64,000 nucleotides of DNA from NCBI GenBank assembly GCA_938083195.1, contig CALKCK010000041.1, positions 32,511 to 96,510 of the forward strand, written 5' to 3'. This stretch comes from an uncultured Pirellulaceae bacterium. GTDB taxonomy: Bacteria; Planctomycetota; Planctomycetia; Pirellulales; Pirellulaceae. Shown here one piece after another: positions 17,986-27,542 of the stretch (the stretch's first letter is position 1; each line of letters starts with the position of its first letter). The translations under genes and the position numbers were made by a program. The notes below the pieces were generated by a model. The model did no database searches and was not told where the DNA came from. It saw only the letters and a program-made list of their open reading frames with translations.

Positions 17986-19104
17986 GTGGACTCAGACAAA
18001 CAACTATTGAAAACGCCGCTCCACCAATGGCATATTGACCACCAAGGACGCATGGTGGAATTTGCTGGTTGGTCGATGCCTGTGCAATACACGAGTATTA
18101 TCGACGAACACCAGCAAACCCGTAACTCGATCGGCATGTTTGATGTTTCTCACATGGGACGACTTTATTTTTCTGGAACCAATGTTGCCGAATTTCTCGA
18201 CGGTCTAACGACACGACGGGTTGCCGGGGTGGAATGCGGGAAAATCCGATACTCTTTGATGACCAACGATTCGGGTGGAATTCTCGATGACGTCTTGGTC
18301 TATCACTTGCCCGATCTCAACGGCGCACCATTTCATATGATGGTTGTGAATGCTAGTAATCGAGCCAAAATTGTCAGTTGGCTAGATGAACGCAAATTGG
18401 GCACGGATATTCAAATCGATGATCGCACCGAAGCCTCTGCCATGATTGCAGTTCAAGGCCCGTTGGCTAACGCTGCAGTAAAAAAATTATCCGAAGTCGA
18501 TCCAGACTCTCTCGCCTACTACACCGGAACAACGACTCGCATCTGCGGAAGAGAAGCAGTCCTTTCTCGGACAGGCTATACCGGTGAGGACGGATGTGAA
18601 ATCATGGTCTCCAGCGAAGATGCCCAAGTCATATGGGATGAGGTTTTTAACCTCGCTGCAGAAACGGGAGGGGGCGCCGCCGGACTAGCCGCAAGGGACA
18701 CGCTCCGCCTAGAAGCCGGAATGCCTCTTTATGGCCACGAACTCAATGAAGCAACCAACCCCGCCCAAACTGATTTGAAATTTGCGATTCAAATGAAGGG
18801 GCGTGAGTTTGTTGGTCGATCCTCTATTGCAGAAGCAAGAAAAGATAGCGACCTGTGGATCCGAACTGGACTCGAACTTGAAGGGCGTCGGGCTGCTCGC
18901 GAAGATTGCAAAATCTTCCATGGCGAACAAGCGGTGGGCGTCGTCACCAGCGGAAGCTACACACCGACACTCCAAAAGTCGATCTCAATGGCTTATATCC
19001 ATCCTGACCATCGGGAACTGGGAACAACACTTTCTGTTGACATTCGCGGGAAATTGCACAAAGCGACTGTCGTTCAAGTACCCTTTTACCAACGAACTGT
19101 TTGA
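17986..19104 (+). CDS. gcvT: Glycine cleavage T protein (aminomethyltransferase)
   Basis: Transfers the methylene carbon from aminomethylated H protein to tetrahydrofolate, releasing ammonia. Seen: LLKTPLHQWH and EFAGWSMPVQY near the N-terminus, MFDVSHMGR, the folate-site region NDSGGILDDVLVY, SRTGYTGEDGCEI and LAARDTLRLEAGM. The frame is open from 17851 (417 aa), but a GTG at 17986 has a GAGG site 5 bases upstream and gives about 372 aa, the usual GcvT length; the additional N-terminal residues match nothing known. First gene of the cluster gcvT-gcvH-gcvP-lplA. Confidence 0.95.
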   Translation: MDSDKQLLKTPLHQWHIDHQGRMVEFAGWSMPVQYTSIIDEHQQTRNSIGMFDVSHMGRLYFSGTNVAEFLDGLTTRRVAGVECGKIRYSLMTNDSGGILDDVLVYHLPDLNGAPFHMMVVNASNRAKIVSWLDERKLGTDIQIDDRTEASAMIAVQGPLANAAVKKLSEVDPDSLAYYTGTTTRICGREAVLSRTGYTGEDGCEIMVSSEDAQVIWDEVFNLAAETGGGAAGLAARDTLRLEAGMPLYGHELNEATNPAQTDLKFAIQMKGREFVGRSSIAEARKDSDLWIRTGLELEGRRAAREDCKIFHGEQAVGVVTSGSYTPTLQKSISMAYIHPDHRELGTTLSVDIRGKLHKATVVQVPFYQRTV

Positions 19105-19186
19105 CGGCTTCGATGTCGTTTACCAGTTACCGATACGAACTAATAGATAATCCAATTCCAACCTTTCAATTGATGGAGCTTTTACG

Positions 19187-19579
19187 GTGACACCAGAAGA
19201 ACTAATTTTTGCTGAAACACACGAATGGGCCCATATCGCAGAGCAAGACGGAGAAAAAATTGCCACCATCGGCATTTCAGCCAACGCAGTGGAAGCTTTG
19301 ACCGATTTGGTCTACATGGATTTGCCAGCCGCCGGCACAACGGTTACCGCGGGCAATTCGTTTGGAGAAGTCGAGTCAGTGAAAGCAACCAGTGAGCTTT
19401 ACAGTCCAATGAACGGTGAGATCGTAGAAGTTAACACCGGACTACCAGACAATTTAGAGATCCTTAACTCCGACCCTTACGGCGAAGGCTGGATCATCAA
19501 AGTAAAGGTCAGTGGAGATACTCCTGAAAACCTAATGGATTACGTTGCTTACCAAAAGCAGTGCGACGAAGCACATTAA
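19187..19579 (+). CDS. gcvH: Glycine cleavage H protein
   Basis: Lipoyl carrier protein of the glycine cleavage system, 130 aa, shuttling the aminomethyl group from the P to the T protein. The lipoylated lysine is K66 in VESVKATSELYSPM, in the usual context. GTG start with GGAG at 19175-19178, eight bases upstream. It lies 82 bases after gcvT. The lipoate ligase gene of the same cluster probably modifies K66. Confidence 0.96.
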   Translation: MTPEELIFAETHEWAHIAEQDGEKIATIGISANAVEALTDLVYMDLPAAGTTVTAGNSFGEVESVKATSELYSPMNGEIVEVNTGLPDNLEILNSDPYGEGWIIKVKVSGDTPENLMDYVAYQKQCDEAH

Positions 19580-19829
19580 GTCCTGCTTGGTTTCACGGGT
19601 TTACAAATAGGCCCAGCTTTTCTTAACCGGGTTCTTGCTTCAAATAGGCAGGATACGTCTCCGGCTCGAAATGCAACGTGGAATTCAATGCAACAGTATT
19701 CCAAGAATTTTAATTCGATTGTCGTTTAAATCATTGCCAAAACACCTTGCTTTGAACGACCTCGCTAACGTTCGTTAGCTCCGATTTAACACGTCGACGC
19801 AATCAGTCGACGCTTAACCTCTAGACGAA
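19580..19829 (+). promoter_or_regulatory. gcvH-gcvP spacer with two hairpins
   Basis: 250-base spacer inside the gcv cluster, long for an operon. It holds two perfect hairpins. GCTAAC (19764-19769) pairs with GTTAGC (19774-19779) across a 4-base loop. CGTCGAC (19792-19798) pairs with GTCGACG (19806-19812) across 7 bases, ending about 17 bases before the gcvP start. Neither is followed by a T run, so they look like leader structures more than terminators. A separate gcvP promoter is possible. Confidence 0.45.
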
Positions 19830-22742
19830 GTGAACCAATCAATGACAACCCAATCGCTTGAAGGCACTGACATTCGGCAACTGGCGCAACGAGAAGATTT
19901 CATCGACCGTCACATTGGCCCCAGTGCGAGTGAGATTACGGAAATGCTTGCCACCGTTGGCGCTGGATCACTCGAGGACCTGATTGGTTCAACGGTACCT
20001 GCGAGTATTTTGCTTGAGCAAGCTCTTAACTTGCCGCAAAGCACTACGGAGCATGCAACGCTTAAACAACTTCGTAGTTACGCAGACGAGAACGTTGTCA
20101 ATCGTTCAATGATCGGCATGGGTTACTACGGAACACATGTCCCCAACATTATTCTTCGAAACGTACTCGAGAATCCCGGTTGGTATACCGCTTACACGCC
20201 TTATCAGGCAGAAATTGCGCAGGGTCGTCTGGAGAGCCTGCTGACGTTCCAGCAAATGGTCATGGACCTCACGGGCATGGCGATGGCTAACGCTTCGTTA
20301 CTCGATGAAGCAACCGCGGCGGCCGAAGCCATGGCGCTTTGTAAGCGAGCCAGCAAACTTGCATGCAACCAATTTTTCGTGGCCGACGATGTGCATCCTC
20401 AGACGTTGGATGTCATTCAAACACGGGCAAAATACTTTGGATTCGAATTAATCATCGGACCCACTGAGTCTGCCGGCGATCATGAAGTTTTCGGAGCGCT
20501 ACTTCAGTACCCTGGTTCGACGGGAGAGATTAAAGATTTAACCTCTGTTATCGACAGCATCCATGAGCGAAAGGCACTGGTGGCAGTCGCCAGTGATCTA
20601 TTGAGCCTGACTCTTCTCAAGCCACCAGGGGAAATGGGAGCCGACATTGTTCTTGGCAGTGCTCAACGATTCGGCGTGCCAATGGGTTTTGGCGGACCTC
20701 ACGCCGCTTTCTTTGCGACCCGCGATGCCTACAAACGTTCCGCACCAGGACGAATCATTGGTGTCTCTAAAGACCGACGCGGAAAAACGGCACTTCGCAT
20801 GGCGATGCAGACACGGGAACAACATATTCGCCGAGACAAAGCCACGTCCAACATCTGTACAGCCCAAGCACTCTTGGCCAACATGGCAGTGTTTTATGCG
20901 GTCTATCATGGCCCTGAACAACTGAAAACGATCGCCACGCGAGTGCATTCACTCACGCATTTTGCCGCCCAGCGTCTTCAATCAGCAGGTTTCGAACTGG
21001 CACATCAAAGCTTCTTCGACACAGTTTCCGTTGTCACAGAAAACGCGGAATCGATCGTGAGCACGGCAACAAAAGAATTTGGATTGAACCTTCGACTCAT
21101 TGACGCAAACCACGTTGGCTTCAGTTTTGACGAAACGACCAACGGTGAAGACATCATTCTGTTGTTGTCTGCCTTCGGAGTCGATACTGTTGACATCGAC
21201 CCTGAACTTTCTGGAGAGGTACTCACTTCGTCTGTTCCTGCCGAACTGATTCGCCAATCCGAATTCCTGACCCACCCAGTTTTTCATCGATACCACTCTG
21301 AAACGGAAATGCTCCGTTACCTGAAAAGACTTGAGAACAAAGACTTCTCTTTGACGCATGGAATGATTCCGCTGGGTTCATGTACGATGAAACTCAACGC
21401 AACTGCCGAGATGATTCCAGTCACTTTTAATGGGTTTGCAAACGTACACCCCTTCGCACCTCGCGATCAATGGACCGGCTACCAAACCATGATCGACGAG
21501 TTGCGTGATTGGTTAATTGAAATCACCGGTTACGATGCAATGTCGATGCAACCCAATTCCGGGGCCCAAGGCGAATACGCGGGTCTACTCGCGATACGCC
21601 GCTATCACGAAAGCCTTGGAGAAAGCCATCGTGACATCTGCTTGATCCCTAGTTCTGCTCACGGCACTAACCCCGCCAGTGCGAGCATGATGGGTTTGAA
21701 AGTCGTTGTCGTTAAAACAGATGACAGCGGAAACATCGATCTCGAAGACCTGAAAACAAAAGCTGAACAACATGCGGATACTCTATCGAGTCTGATGATC
21801 ACCTATCCGAGCACGCATGGTGTTTTCGAAGAAACCGTGCGACAGTCCTGCGAGATCGTCCACCAATTCGGCGGGCAGGTTTATATGGACGGAGCCAACA
21901 TGAATGCGTTGGTCGGCATTGCTGCCCCTGGTAAATTTGGATCGGACGTTTCTCACCTCAATCTGCATAAAACATTCTGCATCCCTCACGGTGGCGGCGG
22001 GCCGGGAATGGGGCCAATCGGCGTTAAATCGCACCTCGCTCCCTTCTTACCGAACCATGTTATTCATCCACTGGAAGGACTCAGCACAGCCGACAACGGT
22101 GCTGTATCGGGAGCACAATTTGGAAGTTCGGCCATCCTTCCTATCTCTTGGGCTTATATACACCTGATGGGAGGAGAGGGGCTCAAAAAAGCGACCCAAG
22201 TAGCAATTCTCAACGCCAATTACATCGCCAAAAGACTCGAAGGCGCCTTCGAAGTCCTCTTCAAGGGGCGAAACGACCGAGTCGCCCATGAGTGCATTAT
22301 TGACCTGAGACCTCTTAAAGAGTCGACCGGCATTACCGAAGTCGATCTCGCCAAACGACTGATGGATTACGGATTCCACGCCCCCACGATGTCGTGGCCT
22401 GTGGGAGGAACGATCATGATCGAACCCACAGAAAGTGAATCAAAATCCGAGTTGGATCGTTTCTGCGATGCAATGCTCTCCATTCGGAAAGAAATCCAAG
22501 CGGTCGAAGACGGTTCAGTCACGGCTGAAGCTTGCGTTACCCACCAAGCACCACACACGATGGATGACATTGTCGATGAAAACTGGGACCGCCCTTACAC
22601 GCGTGAAGAGGCTGTTTTCCCAAGTCATCAATCACGGCAAGCAAAGTTTTGGCCCACCGTAAATCGTATTGACGATGTCTACGGAGATCGAAACTTTGTT
22701 TGCTCATGCCCTCCGATCTCGGATTACGAAGAGACTGAATAG
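19830..22742 (+). CDS. gcvP: Glycine dehydrogenase (decarboxylating), P protein
   Basis: PLP enzyme that decarboxylates glycine and loads the aminomethyl group on H-protein lipoamide. At 970 aa it is the single-chain form with N- and C-terminal halves fused (split GcvPA/GcvPB is common elsewhere). Seen: [13 protein letters not shown] at the N-terminus, [29 protein letters not shown], and the PLP lysine K714 in [17 protein letters not shown]. Start: GTG 19830 or the in-frame ATG 19842; neither has a clear ribosome site, so the exact N-terminus is open by four residues. Confidence 0.96.
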   Translation: MNQSMTTQSLEGTDIRQLAQREDFIDRHIGPSASEITEMLATVGAGSLEDLIGSTVPASILLEQALNLPQSTTEHATLKQLRSYADENVVNRSMIGMGYYGTHVPNIILRNVLENPGWYTAYTPYQAEIAQGRLESLLTFQQMVMDLTGMAMANASLLDEATAAAEAMALCKRASKLACNQFFVADDVHPQTLDVIQTRAKYFGFELIIGPTESAGDHEVFGALLQYPGSTGEIKDLTSVIDSIHERKALVAVASDLLSLTLLKPPGEMGADIVLGSAQRFGVPMGFGGPHAAFFATRDAYKRSAPGRIIGVSKDRRGKTALRMAMQTREQHIRRDKATSNICTAQALLANMAVFYAVYHGPEQLKTIATRVHSLTHFAAQRLQSAGFELAHQSFFDTVSVVTENAESIVSTATKEFGLNLRLIDANHVGFSFDETTNGEDIILLLSAFGVDTVDIDPELSGEVLTSSVPAELIRQSEFLTHPVFHRYHSETEMLRYLKRLENKDFSLTHGMIPLGSCTMKLNATAEMIPVTFNGFANVHPFAPRDQWTGYQTMIDELRDWLIEITGYDAMSMQPNSGAQGEYAGLLAIRRYHESLGESHRDICLIPSSAHGTNPASASMMGLKVVVVKTDDSGNIDLEDLKTKAEQHADTLSSLMITYPSTHGVFEETVRQSCEIVHQFGGQVYMDGANMNALVGIAAPGKFGSDVSHLNLHKTFCIPHGGGGPGMGPIGVKSHLAPFLPNHVIHPLEGLSTADNGAVSGAQFGSSAILPISWAYIHLMGGEGLKKATQVAILNANYIAKRLEGAFEVLFKGRNDRVAHECIIDLRPLKESTGITEVDLAKRLMDYGFHAPTMSWPVGGTIMIEPTESESKSELDRFCDAMLSIRKEIQAVEDGSVTAEACVTHQAPHTMDDIVDENWDRPYTREEAVFPSHQSRQAKFWPTVNRIDDVYGDRNFVCSCPPISDYEETE

Positions 22743-22797
22743 TTCAAATTGAACTACCATTGGAAAAGTTGATTGCTAAATAGGAATTCGAACAACC

Positions 22798-23595
22798 ATG
22801 CAGCGGGCTCGTTTAATTATCGATCCACCCTCGACCGGCAGTTGGAACATGGCAGTCGACCAAGCGATTCTGGAAACTGCCGATGAAACCGGATTGGTAA
22901 CGCTGCGTTTTTATCAATGGAGCCAACCGACACTATCGTTGGGGTATTTCCAAAAACAGGCCGAACGCGATTGCCATCCTCCAAGCCAAGCTTGCCCGCT
23001 CGTTCGACGTCGAACGGGTGGAGGGGCGATCGTACATGATACTGAACTGACCTATAGCCTTTGTGTGCCCAGCACCAACCGCTGGTCATCGAAAAACGAA
23101 GAGCTGTACGATGCGATTCACAAAATAATCATCGGCCTTCTGAAGGAAGATGGAATTGTAACCACCCTGTACCGAGATGCGTCGGCGGAGTCGGAAATCG
23201 AGAACGGTTTGCTTCGAGTCAATTCGAATCAAAATTCTCCATCGCCTGTCGATCCAAATGCGTTTCTATGCTTCGGGCGACGCTCGCCGGGCGATGTTGT
23301 TTTTAATGGACATAAAATTGTTGGAAGTGCACAACGACGGTTGAAAAACTCCTTGCTTCAACACGGGAGTGTCTTGTATGGGAAGTCTAGTTTCGCACCA
23401 GAATTATGCGGAATCAACGACATTAGCGGTTCCAAGTACACCTTTGAAGATCTGGCAAGTCGGCTTTTGCCATCAATCGAAGATTATCTAAGTACGAACA
23501 TGATTCGGCAAGATTTGACGGAAATGGAAAATAGTGCGGCCAAACGAGTCGAGAACAGCCACTTTAGAAACCCTAGGTGGCTTAACCGGAGCTAG
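22798..23595 (+). CDS. lplA: Lipoate-protein ligase A family protein
   Basis: Member of the biotin/lipoate A/B protein ligase family, 265 aa. Seen: QWSQPTLSLGYFQ, the lipoyl-AMP site RRRTGGGAIVHD, and the lysine-containing motif GHKIVGSAQRR. It probably attaches lipoate or octanoate to the GcvH lysine made from the same cluster. It is placed 55 bases after gcvP. It is shorter than E. coli LplA (338 aa), lacking the C-terminal accessory domain, so it may act as an octanoyl or lipoyl transferase (LipM/LipL-like) and not as a two-step ligase. Confidence 0.85.
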   Translation: MQRARLIIDPPSTGSWNMAVDQAILETADETGLVTLRFYQWSQPTLSLGYFQKQAERDCHPPSQACPLVRRRTGGGAIVHDTELTYSLCVPSTNRWSSKNEELYDAIHKIIIGLLKEDGIVTTLYRDASAESEIENGLLRVNSNQNSPSPVDPNAFLCFGRRSPGDVVFNGHKIVGSAQRRLKNSLLQHGSVLYGKSSFAPELCGINDISGSKYTFEDLASRLLPSIEDYLSTNMIRQDLTEMENSAAKRVENSHFRNPRWLNRS

Positions 23596-23837
23596 ACCAT
23601 GCGTTATCTTCTCAAATTGGATTCTAATATGTGGTCGGATCGAAAAAATTGTTGTCAAATATCAACACGTCGAATGGATTTCATCTACAATTGCGTGGAA
23701 TCACACAGTTTGACTTTACATCTTTGTTAAACATAATGATGGAAATTCGAGGCTTATTCGCTGAGCGTTGCAATTGAGGCTTTTTTGCGACACGGAATGA
23801 GTCACAGGCGATCCTGAAATCGAGGGGGCAAGACGGA

Positions 23838-24503
23838 ATGCAAGTAGTTTTAAGAGTTGTCGGTGGTAAGAATGATGGTCGTGAGATCACAATCGCTGTC
23901 CAACGATTCATCATCGGACGTGGAGACACTGCCCATCTTAGGCCTGCAAGCGACTTGGTAAGCCGCGAACATTGTGAAATCCTCGTTGGCGACGGGAAAG
24001 TTGTAATCAACGATCTCACCAGCCGTAACGGGACATTTGTTAACGGTAAACAACTGACCGAAACTCATATGGCCAAATCTGGCGATTCACTTCGTATCGG
24101 AAGGCTTCAGTTTGAGGTTGTAATTGACCCGGTGAAAGCAAGTGCTAAGAAGCCGAGAGTCGGTGATGTAGTCGAAGCTGCCGCGAGAACCGCACAAAAC
24201 AAGAGACCTTCTCTTGAAGACAGTATTACCGATTGGCTTACCGACGGAGAAGACGATCCTAATACTGCCGAGCGAAACGCCATCGCTTCTTCAGAGACAA
24301 TTCAGCTGAACCTTGAGGAAACCAGTGTTTTTGGCACTGCTAAGCGAGATTCAGATTCAGATTCAGATTCAGGCGAAACTGGAAATGAAGAGGCACCATC
24401 AGAAGATGGTCCAAAAAAGTTACCTCCCATGCCCAAGCGACAGCATGACAGCTCGACCACGGCTGCGGATGACGTTTTGAAAAAGTTTTTCAATCGCCGT
24501 TAA
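23838..24503 (+). CDS. FHA-domain protein
   Basis: 221 aa. The N-terminal FHA domain (about 1-95) binds phosphothreonine peptides. Diagnostic residues are present: FIIGRGDTAHLRP, the SREHCEI segment and INDLTSRNGTFVNG. The remaining 120 residues are acidic and disordered. They include an Asp-Ser repeat (DSDSDSDS, from a GATTCA-type DNA repeat at about 24350-24372) and end in a short basic helix (DDVLKKFFNRR). Such proteins usually act as adaptors in Ser/Thr kinase signalling. A clear terminator follows. Confidence 0.9.
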   Translation: MQVVLRVVGGKNDGREITIAVQRFIIGRGDTAHLRPASDLVSREHCEILVGDGKVVINDLTSRNGTFVNGKQLTETHMAKSGDSLRIGRLQFEVVIDPVKASAKKPRVGDVVEAAARTAQNKRPSLEDSITDWLTDGEDDPNTAERNAIASSETIQLNLEETSVFGTAKRDSDSDSDSGETGNEEAPSEDGPKKLPPMPKRQHDSSTTAADDVLKKFFNRR

Positions 24504-24534
24504 ACAGTGATGAGCTGAAAACTAAGAATTATTC

Positions 24535-24578
24535 AAAGAGCCTTTCTTCGTTAAGAAACGGCTCTTTTTTTATTTTTT
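24535..24578 (+). terminator. Rho-independent terminator after the FHA gene
   Basis: AAAGAGCC TTTCTT pairs with AAGAAA (one bulged C) GGCTCTTT around a CGTT loop (24535-24567). It is followed by a long T-rich run to 24578. Strong stem, 30 bases after the stop codon. Confidence 0.9.
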
Positions 24579-24617
24579 AAATATATTTGCCAATTTCAAT
24601 CCTCTCGAATCGAAATA

Positions 24618-24723
24618 GGAATGTCTCAGCCTGCAAACTCTTGCAGGCAAATATTCCATAAATACTTAAAAATCCTGCCGTTGCTAAAACCTCAGGTGAG
24701 ATTTTCGAGTATTGTCTTAGTAA
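24618..24723 (+). promoter_or_regulatory. Structured leader upstream of the ECF sigma gene
   Basis: Two consecutive inverted repeats. The first is a perfect 8-bp stem GCCTGCAA (24629-24636) with TTGCAGGC (24641-24648) on a 4-base loop, extended outward by GGAAT (24618-24622) with ATTCC (24653-24657). The second is a long imperfect stem pairing AATACT (24661-24666) and AAAATC (24669-24674) with GATTTT (24710-24715) and AGTATT (24718-24723). The second ends about 12 bases before the GTG start, so it could mask the ribosome site. Confidence 0.5.
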
Positions 24724-24735
24724 TTCTGAAAGCGA

Positions 24736-25293
24736 GTGTGCAATTTGGCTGACGAACTTCCAATTTTGGTGAACCAATGTATCGCAGGGGATCAGCTTTC
24801 CTTCAGTAAATTAATCCGCCGCTTTCGCGGACAAGTCTACGGCCTCTGCTATCGCATGCTTGGCCAACGAGAAGATGCTGAAGACGCCATGCAGGAAACA
24901 TTTGTTCGCGTGGCCAAAAATCTCCACCGCTGGGATCCTGAACGGGCATTTGAGCCCTGGCTACTAACGATTGCTGGCAACCGCTGCCGAACTCGTTTGG
25001 CTCAACGAATGCGTCGACCGGGAGTATTGACTCTCGACCATCCCGTTGCAGATCAATCTGTGGACGAACGCCGAGCGAAGCTTCTCTCCGAAGAACTGGA
25101 CCATGCGCTCAGCACAGTTAGAAAAGAATATCGCGATGCGTTTGTGTTATTTCACAAAAACGAAATGTGCTACAACGAAATCAGCGAATCACTCAACATT
25201 CCATTAGGGACCGTAAAAACTTGGGTCCATCGCGCGCGACGTGAGCTAATCATGAAATTACGAAAACGAGGAGTGCTAAATGAGGCAAACTGA
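24736..25293 (+). CDS. ECF-type RNA polymerase sigma factor
   Basis: 185 aa, sigma-70 regions 2 and 4 only. Region 2: VYGLCYRMLGQREDAEDAMQ, then FVRVAKNLHRWDP and the hydrophobic PWLLTIAGNRCR. Region 4 helix-turn-helix: YNEISESLNIPLGTVKTWVH. GTG start at 24736 (TTG 24745 is possible). It overlaps the next gene by 14 bases, which is an anti-sigma candidate, so they are probably translationally coupled. The promoters it recognises cannot be read from this window. Confidence 0.93.
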   Translation: MCNLADELPILVNQCIAGDQLSFSKLIRRFRGQVYGLCYRMLGQREDAEDAMQETFVRVAKNLHRWDPERAFEPWLLTIAGNRCRTRLAQRMRRPGVLTLDHPVADQSVDERRAKLLSEELDHALSTVRKEYRDAFVLFHKNEMCYNEISESLNIPLGTVKTWVHRARRELIMKLRKRGVLNEAN

Positions 25294-26002
25294 CACCCTC
25301 CATTGCAACGATTTTGAGAACCGAGTCCATCAACTTTGGGATGATCGATTAATTCTAAGTGCTGACCTAACTCTTACCGAGCATGCCCGAAAATGCCCTG
25401 AATGCGCGGCCTTGATGCAAGATTATGAGAACATGGAACTAGCGCTCGCTTTAGAGAATCCCAGTCTCCAGTTGCCCACTCCGTCTCCGATCGCCACTAC
25501 CGAATTTCTTACGCGAAATTCAAGTGTCATCCTGGCACTTGTTGCTACGCTCGTGATCTCATTGAATATCTACAGCAGCTACCTGACCAAGATTAATCAC
25601 TCTACCGTCGTTGTTGCACAAATCACGAGCCCCCCCGCAATTGGCTTGTTTGATTCGGAATCAGTTCCAGCGAGGATTACTCGTCGCGAAACTACACGTC
25701 CACCGATGACTCCAATTACCTCACCATCGAACCCAGGATTATTGATTGCTCAATCAATCCAAGAAATTGAGGTCCCCAGAATCCCCACTTGGAAGTCAAT
25801 TTCTCCTCAGATTGAATTGCTAAAACCATGGATAGATCGATCCAAGCCACTATTCGAATACTCGCCCGCACTTTTCCCAGTTTGCAATATTGGCTACCAG
25901 TGGAAGAAAACGATCAAAATTCTCCAACAATCATTTCTTGAATCAAACGCCCAACCCGGGATCGGCAAATGGGAACAGTCGACTAACTTTAGAACTGCAT
26001 AA
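25280..26002 (+). CDS. Putative zinc-finger anti-sigma factor, membrane-bound
   Basis: 240 aa. The N-terminal cytoplasmic part has an HxxxCxxC anti-sigma zinc-finger (HARKCPEC, about residues 32-39) and an earlier Cys (LHCNDF). One TM helix follows near residues 80-100 (SVILALVATLVISLN). The rest is an extracytoplasmic Pro-rich region. Domain order and overlap with the sigma gene support a membrane anti-sigma role; the signal sensed is unknown. Confidence 0.8.
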   Translation: MRQTDTLHCNDFENRVHQLWDDRLILSADLTLTEHARKCPECAALMQDYENMELALALENPSLQLPTPSPIATTEFLTRNSSVILALVATLVISLNIYSSYLTKINHSTVVVAQITSPPAIGLFDSESVPARITRRETTRPPMTPITSPSNPGLLIAQSIQEIEVPRIPTWKSISPQIELLKPWIDRSKPLFEYSPALFPVCNIGYQWKKTIKILQQSFLESNAQPGIGKWEQSTNFRTA

Positions 26003-26073
26003 CATTCGTTTTACAGTCGTTTTTGAGTTCTCGACCCAGATAAAGCAGGCAACCAGTTTGCCAGCATCTCCCA

Positions 26074-26103
26074 AATCGCCTCACTGATCTTGCGGCGGCG
26101 ATT
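26074..26103 (+). terminator. Hairpin after the sigma/anti-sigma pair
   Basis: AATCGCC (26074-26080) pairs with GGCGATT (26097-26103) over a 16-base loop, 70 bases after the anti-sigma stop codon. Only a short T-rich stretch follows, so termination is uncertain. Confidence 0.35.
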
Positions 26104-26184
26104 CTGTTTCTCTAACTTTCCTCGAGTTTATTCGCTTGTTCGTGTCAAAACCGAACATCGATTAACCATTTTCAACTTGAGCAA

Positions 26185-26979
26185 ATGACGAGAAATGCAA
26201 CCATGTTCCCAGCGACAAATCCTTCACTTCGCTACATAATAATTCTCTCTGTTGGTGCTTTAGTGACGCTGAACCTTCTGGTCACGACAGGATGTAAGCT
26301 CGGTGCCGACCGCCACAATGCCATCGGATGCCAGGCTTACAACCAAGGTCAAATCACAACCGCGATCGCAGAATTTAACAAAGCGATTGAGATGAATCCC
26401 AATGACGCCGATGCCATCTACAATCTTGGCGCAAGTTATTATGCGATCGGCAAGCAGACAAAAAATCTCCAAGCGACGCAAAGTGCTGAACAACTTTATC
26501 GGCGTACAATATCGATCGATGACCAGCACCAAGAAGCACATCGCTCATTGGCTGTATTGCTAATTGAGACCGGTCAAGAACAATATGCTTTTGACCTAAT
26601 TAACTCATGGAAAAATCGATATCCAACATCGACCGAACCAGTCGTAGAATTAGCTAAACTGTATCAAGAATATGGCGACAACAGTCGTGCTACCGATCTT
26701 CTTGTTGACGCACTGAAAATCAATCCAAATGATGTTCAGGTTCTAGCGGCAATGGGATCGGTACGGGAAGCTCAAGGCCAATCCACTTTAGCGTTAGATA
26801 GCTATATCAGAGCACTCCAAATTGACCCAAAGCAGCCTCAAATCGCAGCGAAAGTTGCCAGTCTACAAAACCAATTAGCTCAACTTCCCAGCTACAACTC
26901 TCCTGCGGGCGGCACGGCCAGCCCAACAACCCCCGCTCCCGCGAGATATGGCTCGACAACTCCCTATCAGAAGTTCTAA
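26185..26979 (+). CDS. TPR-repeat lipoprotein
   Basis: 264 aa. N-terminal signal with lipobox LLVTTGC (Cys about 37), so predicted to be lipid-anchored. At least four tetratricopeptide repeats follow: GQITTAIAEFNKAIEMNPND, the segment to ISIDDQHQEAH, NSRATDLLVDALKINPND and STLALDSYIRALQIDPKQ. TPRs mediate protein-protein contact. The C-terminus is Ser/Pro/Ala-rich and disordered. It sits downstream of the sigma/anti-sigma pair on the same strand, with a hairpin between, so it may or may not share regulation. Confidence 0.88.
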   Translation: MTRNATMFPATNPSLRYIIILSVGALVTLNLLVTTGCKLGADRHNAIGCQAYNQGQITTAIAEFNKAIEMNPNDADAIYNLGASYYAIGKQTKNLQATQSAEQLYRRTISIDDQHQEAHRSLAVLLIETGQEQYAFDLINSWKNRYPTSTEPVVELAKLYQEYGDNSRATDLLVDALKINPNDVQVLAAMGSVREAQGQSTLALDSYIRALQIDPKQPQIAAKVASLQNQLAQLPSYNSPAGGTASPTTPAPARYGSTTPYQKF

Positions 26980-27542
26980 ATAAAAAGAAACGTTAGGCCT
27001 GGGCTGCGGTGTCATTTACAAATCAAATAGCATCCCCAGAGACCAATTCGAGAAAAATTTCGAGCCAGAAAAACTGCCTAAACCGAATCAACGTCTTAGC
27101 TTTTCTCACCGACTATCTCGCCAGCGAGCGTCTCCTCCAGCTCAGCGGAGAAATAGCCACTATAAATCGGGAATAACGTCACTGCTGTTACCCCAAGAAA
27201 ACATGCGCTTTGAACCGTGTTTTCAAATTCCAAACAAACAGCTGGACCTCAAAACAAACTACTGCTTTGCTCTCGTTTGCCGGACTTTTCACCCCGTTGC
27301 TCGATGTTTAGAATCGAGCGGATTCGGCGTTGGGGACTTTCTTCTGTTCCGGACATAGCACGTTATTGCGGAACAAAACTGGAGGAACGCTCTACCTATT
27401 TTTCTGATTGCGACGAGGTACGACCGAGTCGTCCCGGCAACATCCGATTCCGATGTTACGCCTTGGATTTCTCCGCCGATGGGACTCCTAGATATCCCTC
27501 ACAAACTTTCATGTCTTTTTTTCGACATCCATTGAGACAACC
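26980..27542 (+). promoter_or_regulatory. Long structured leader of serC
   Basis: 563 bases without a supported gene. The stretch 27290-27460 holds several inverted repeats in a row. CCCC (27292-27295) pairs with GGGG (27332-27335) and encloses GCTCGAT (27299-27305) with ATCGAGC (27313-27319). TGTTCCG (27345-27351) pairs with CGGAACA (27369-27375). ACGAC (27420-27424) pairs with GTCGT (27428-27432). AACATC (27439-27444) pairs with GATGTT (27452-27457). A 109-codon frame from 27217 overlaps serC and has no family features. A structured 5' UTR is likely; its ligand, if any, is unknown. Confidence 0.5.
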
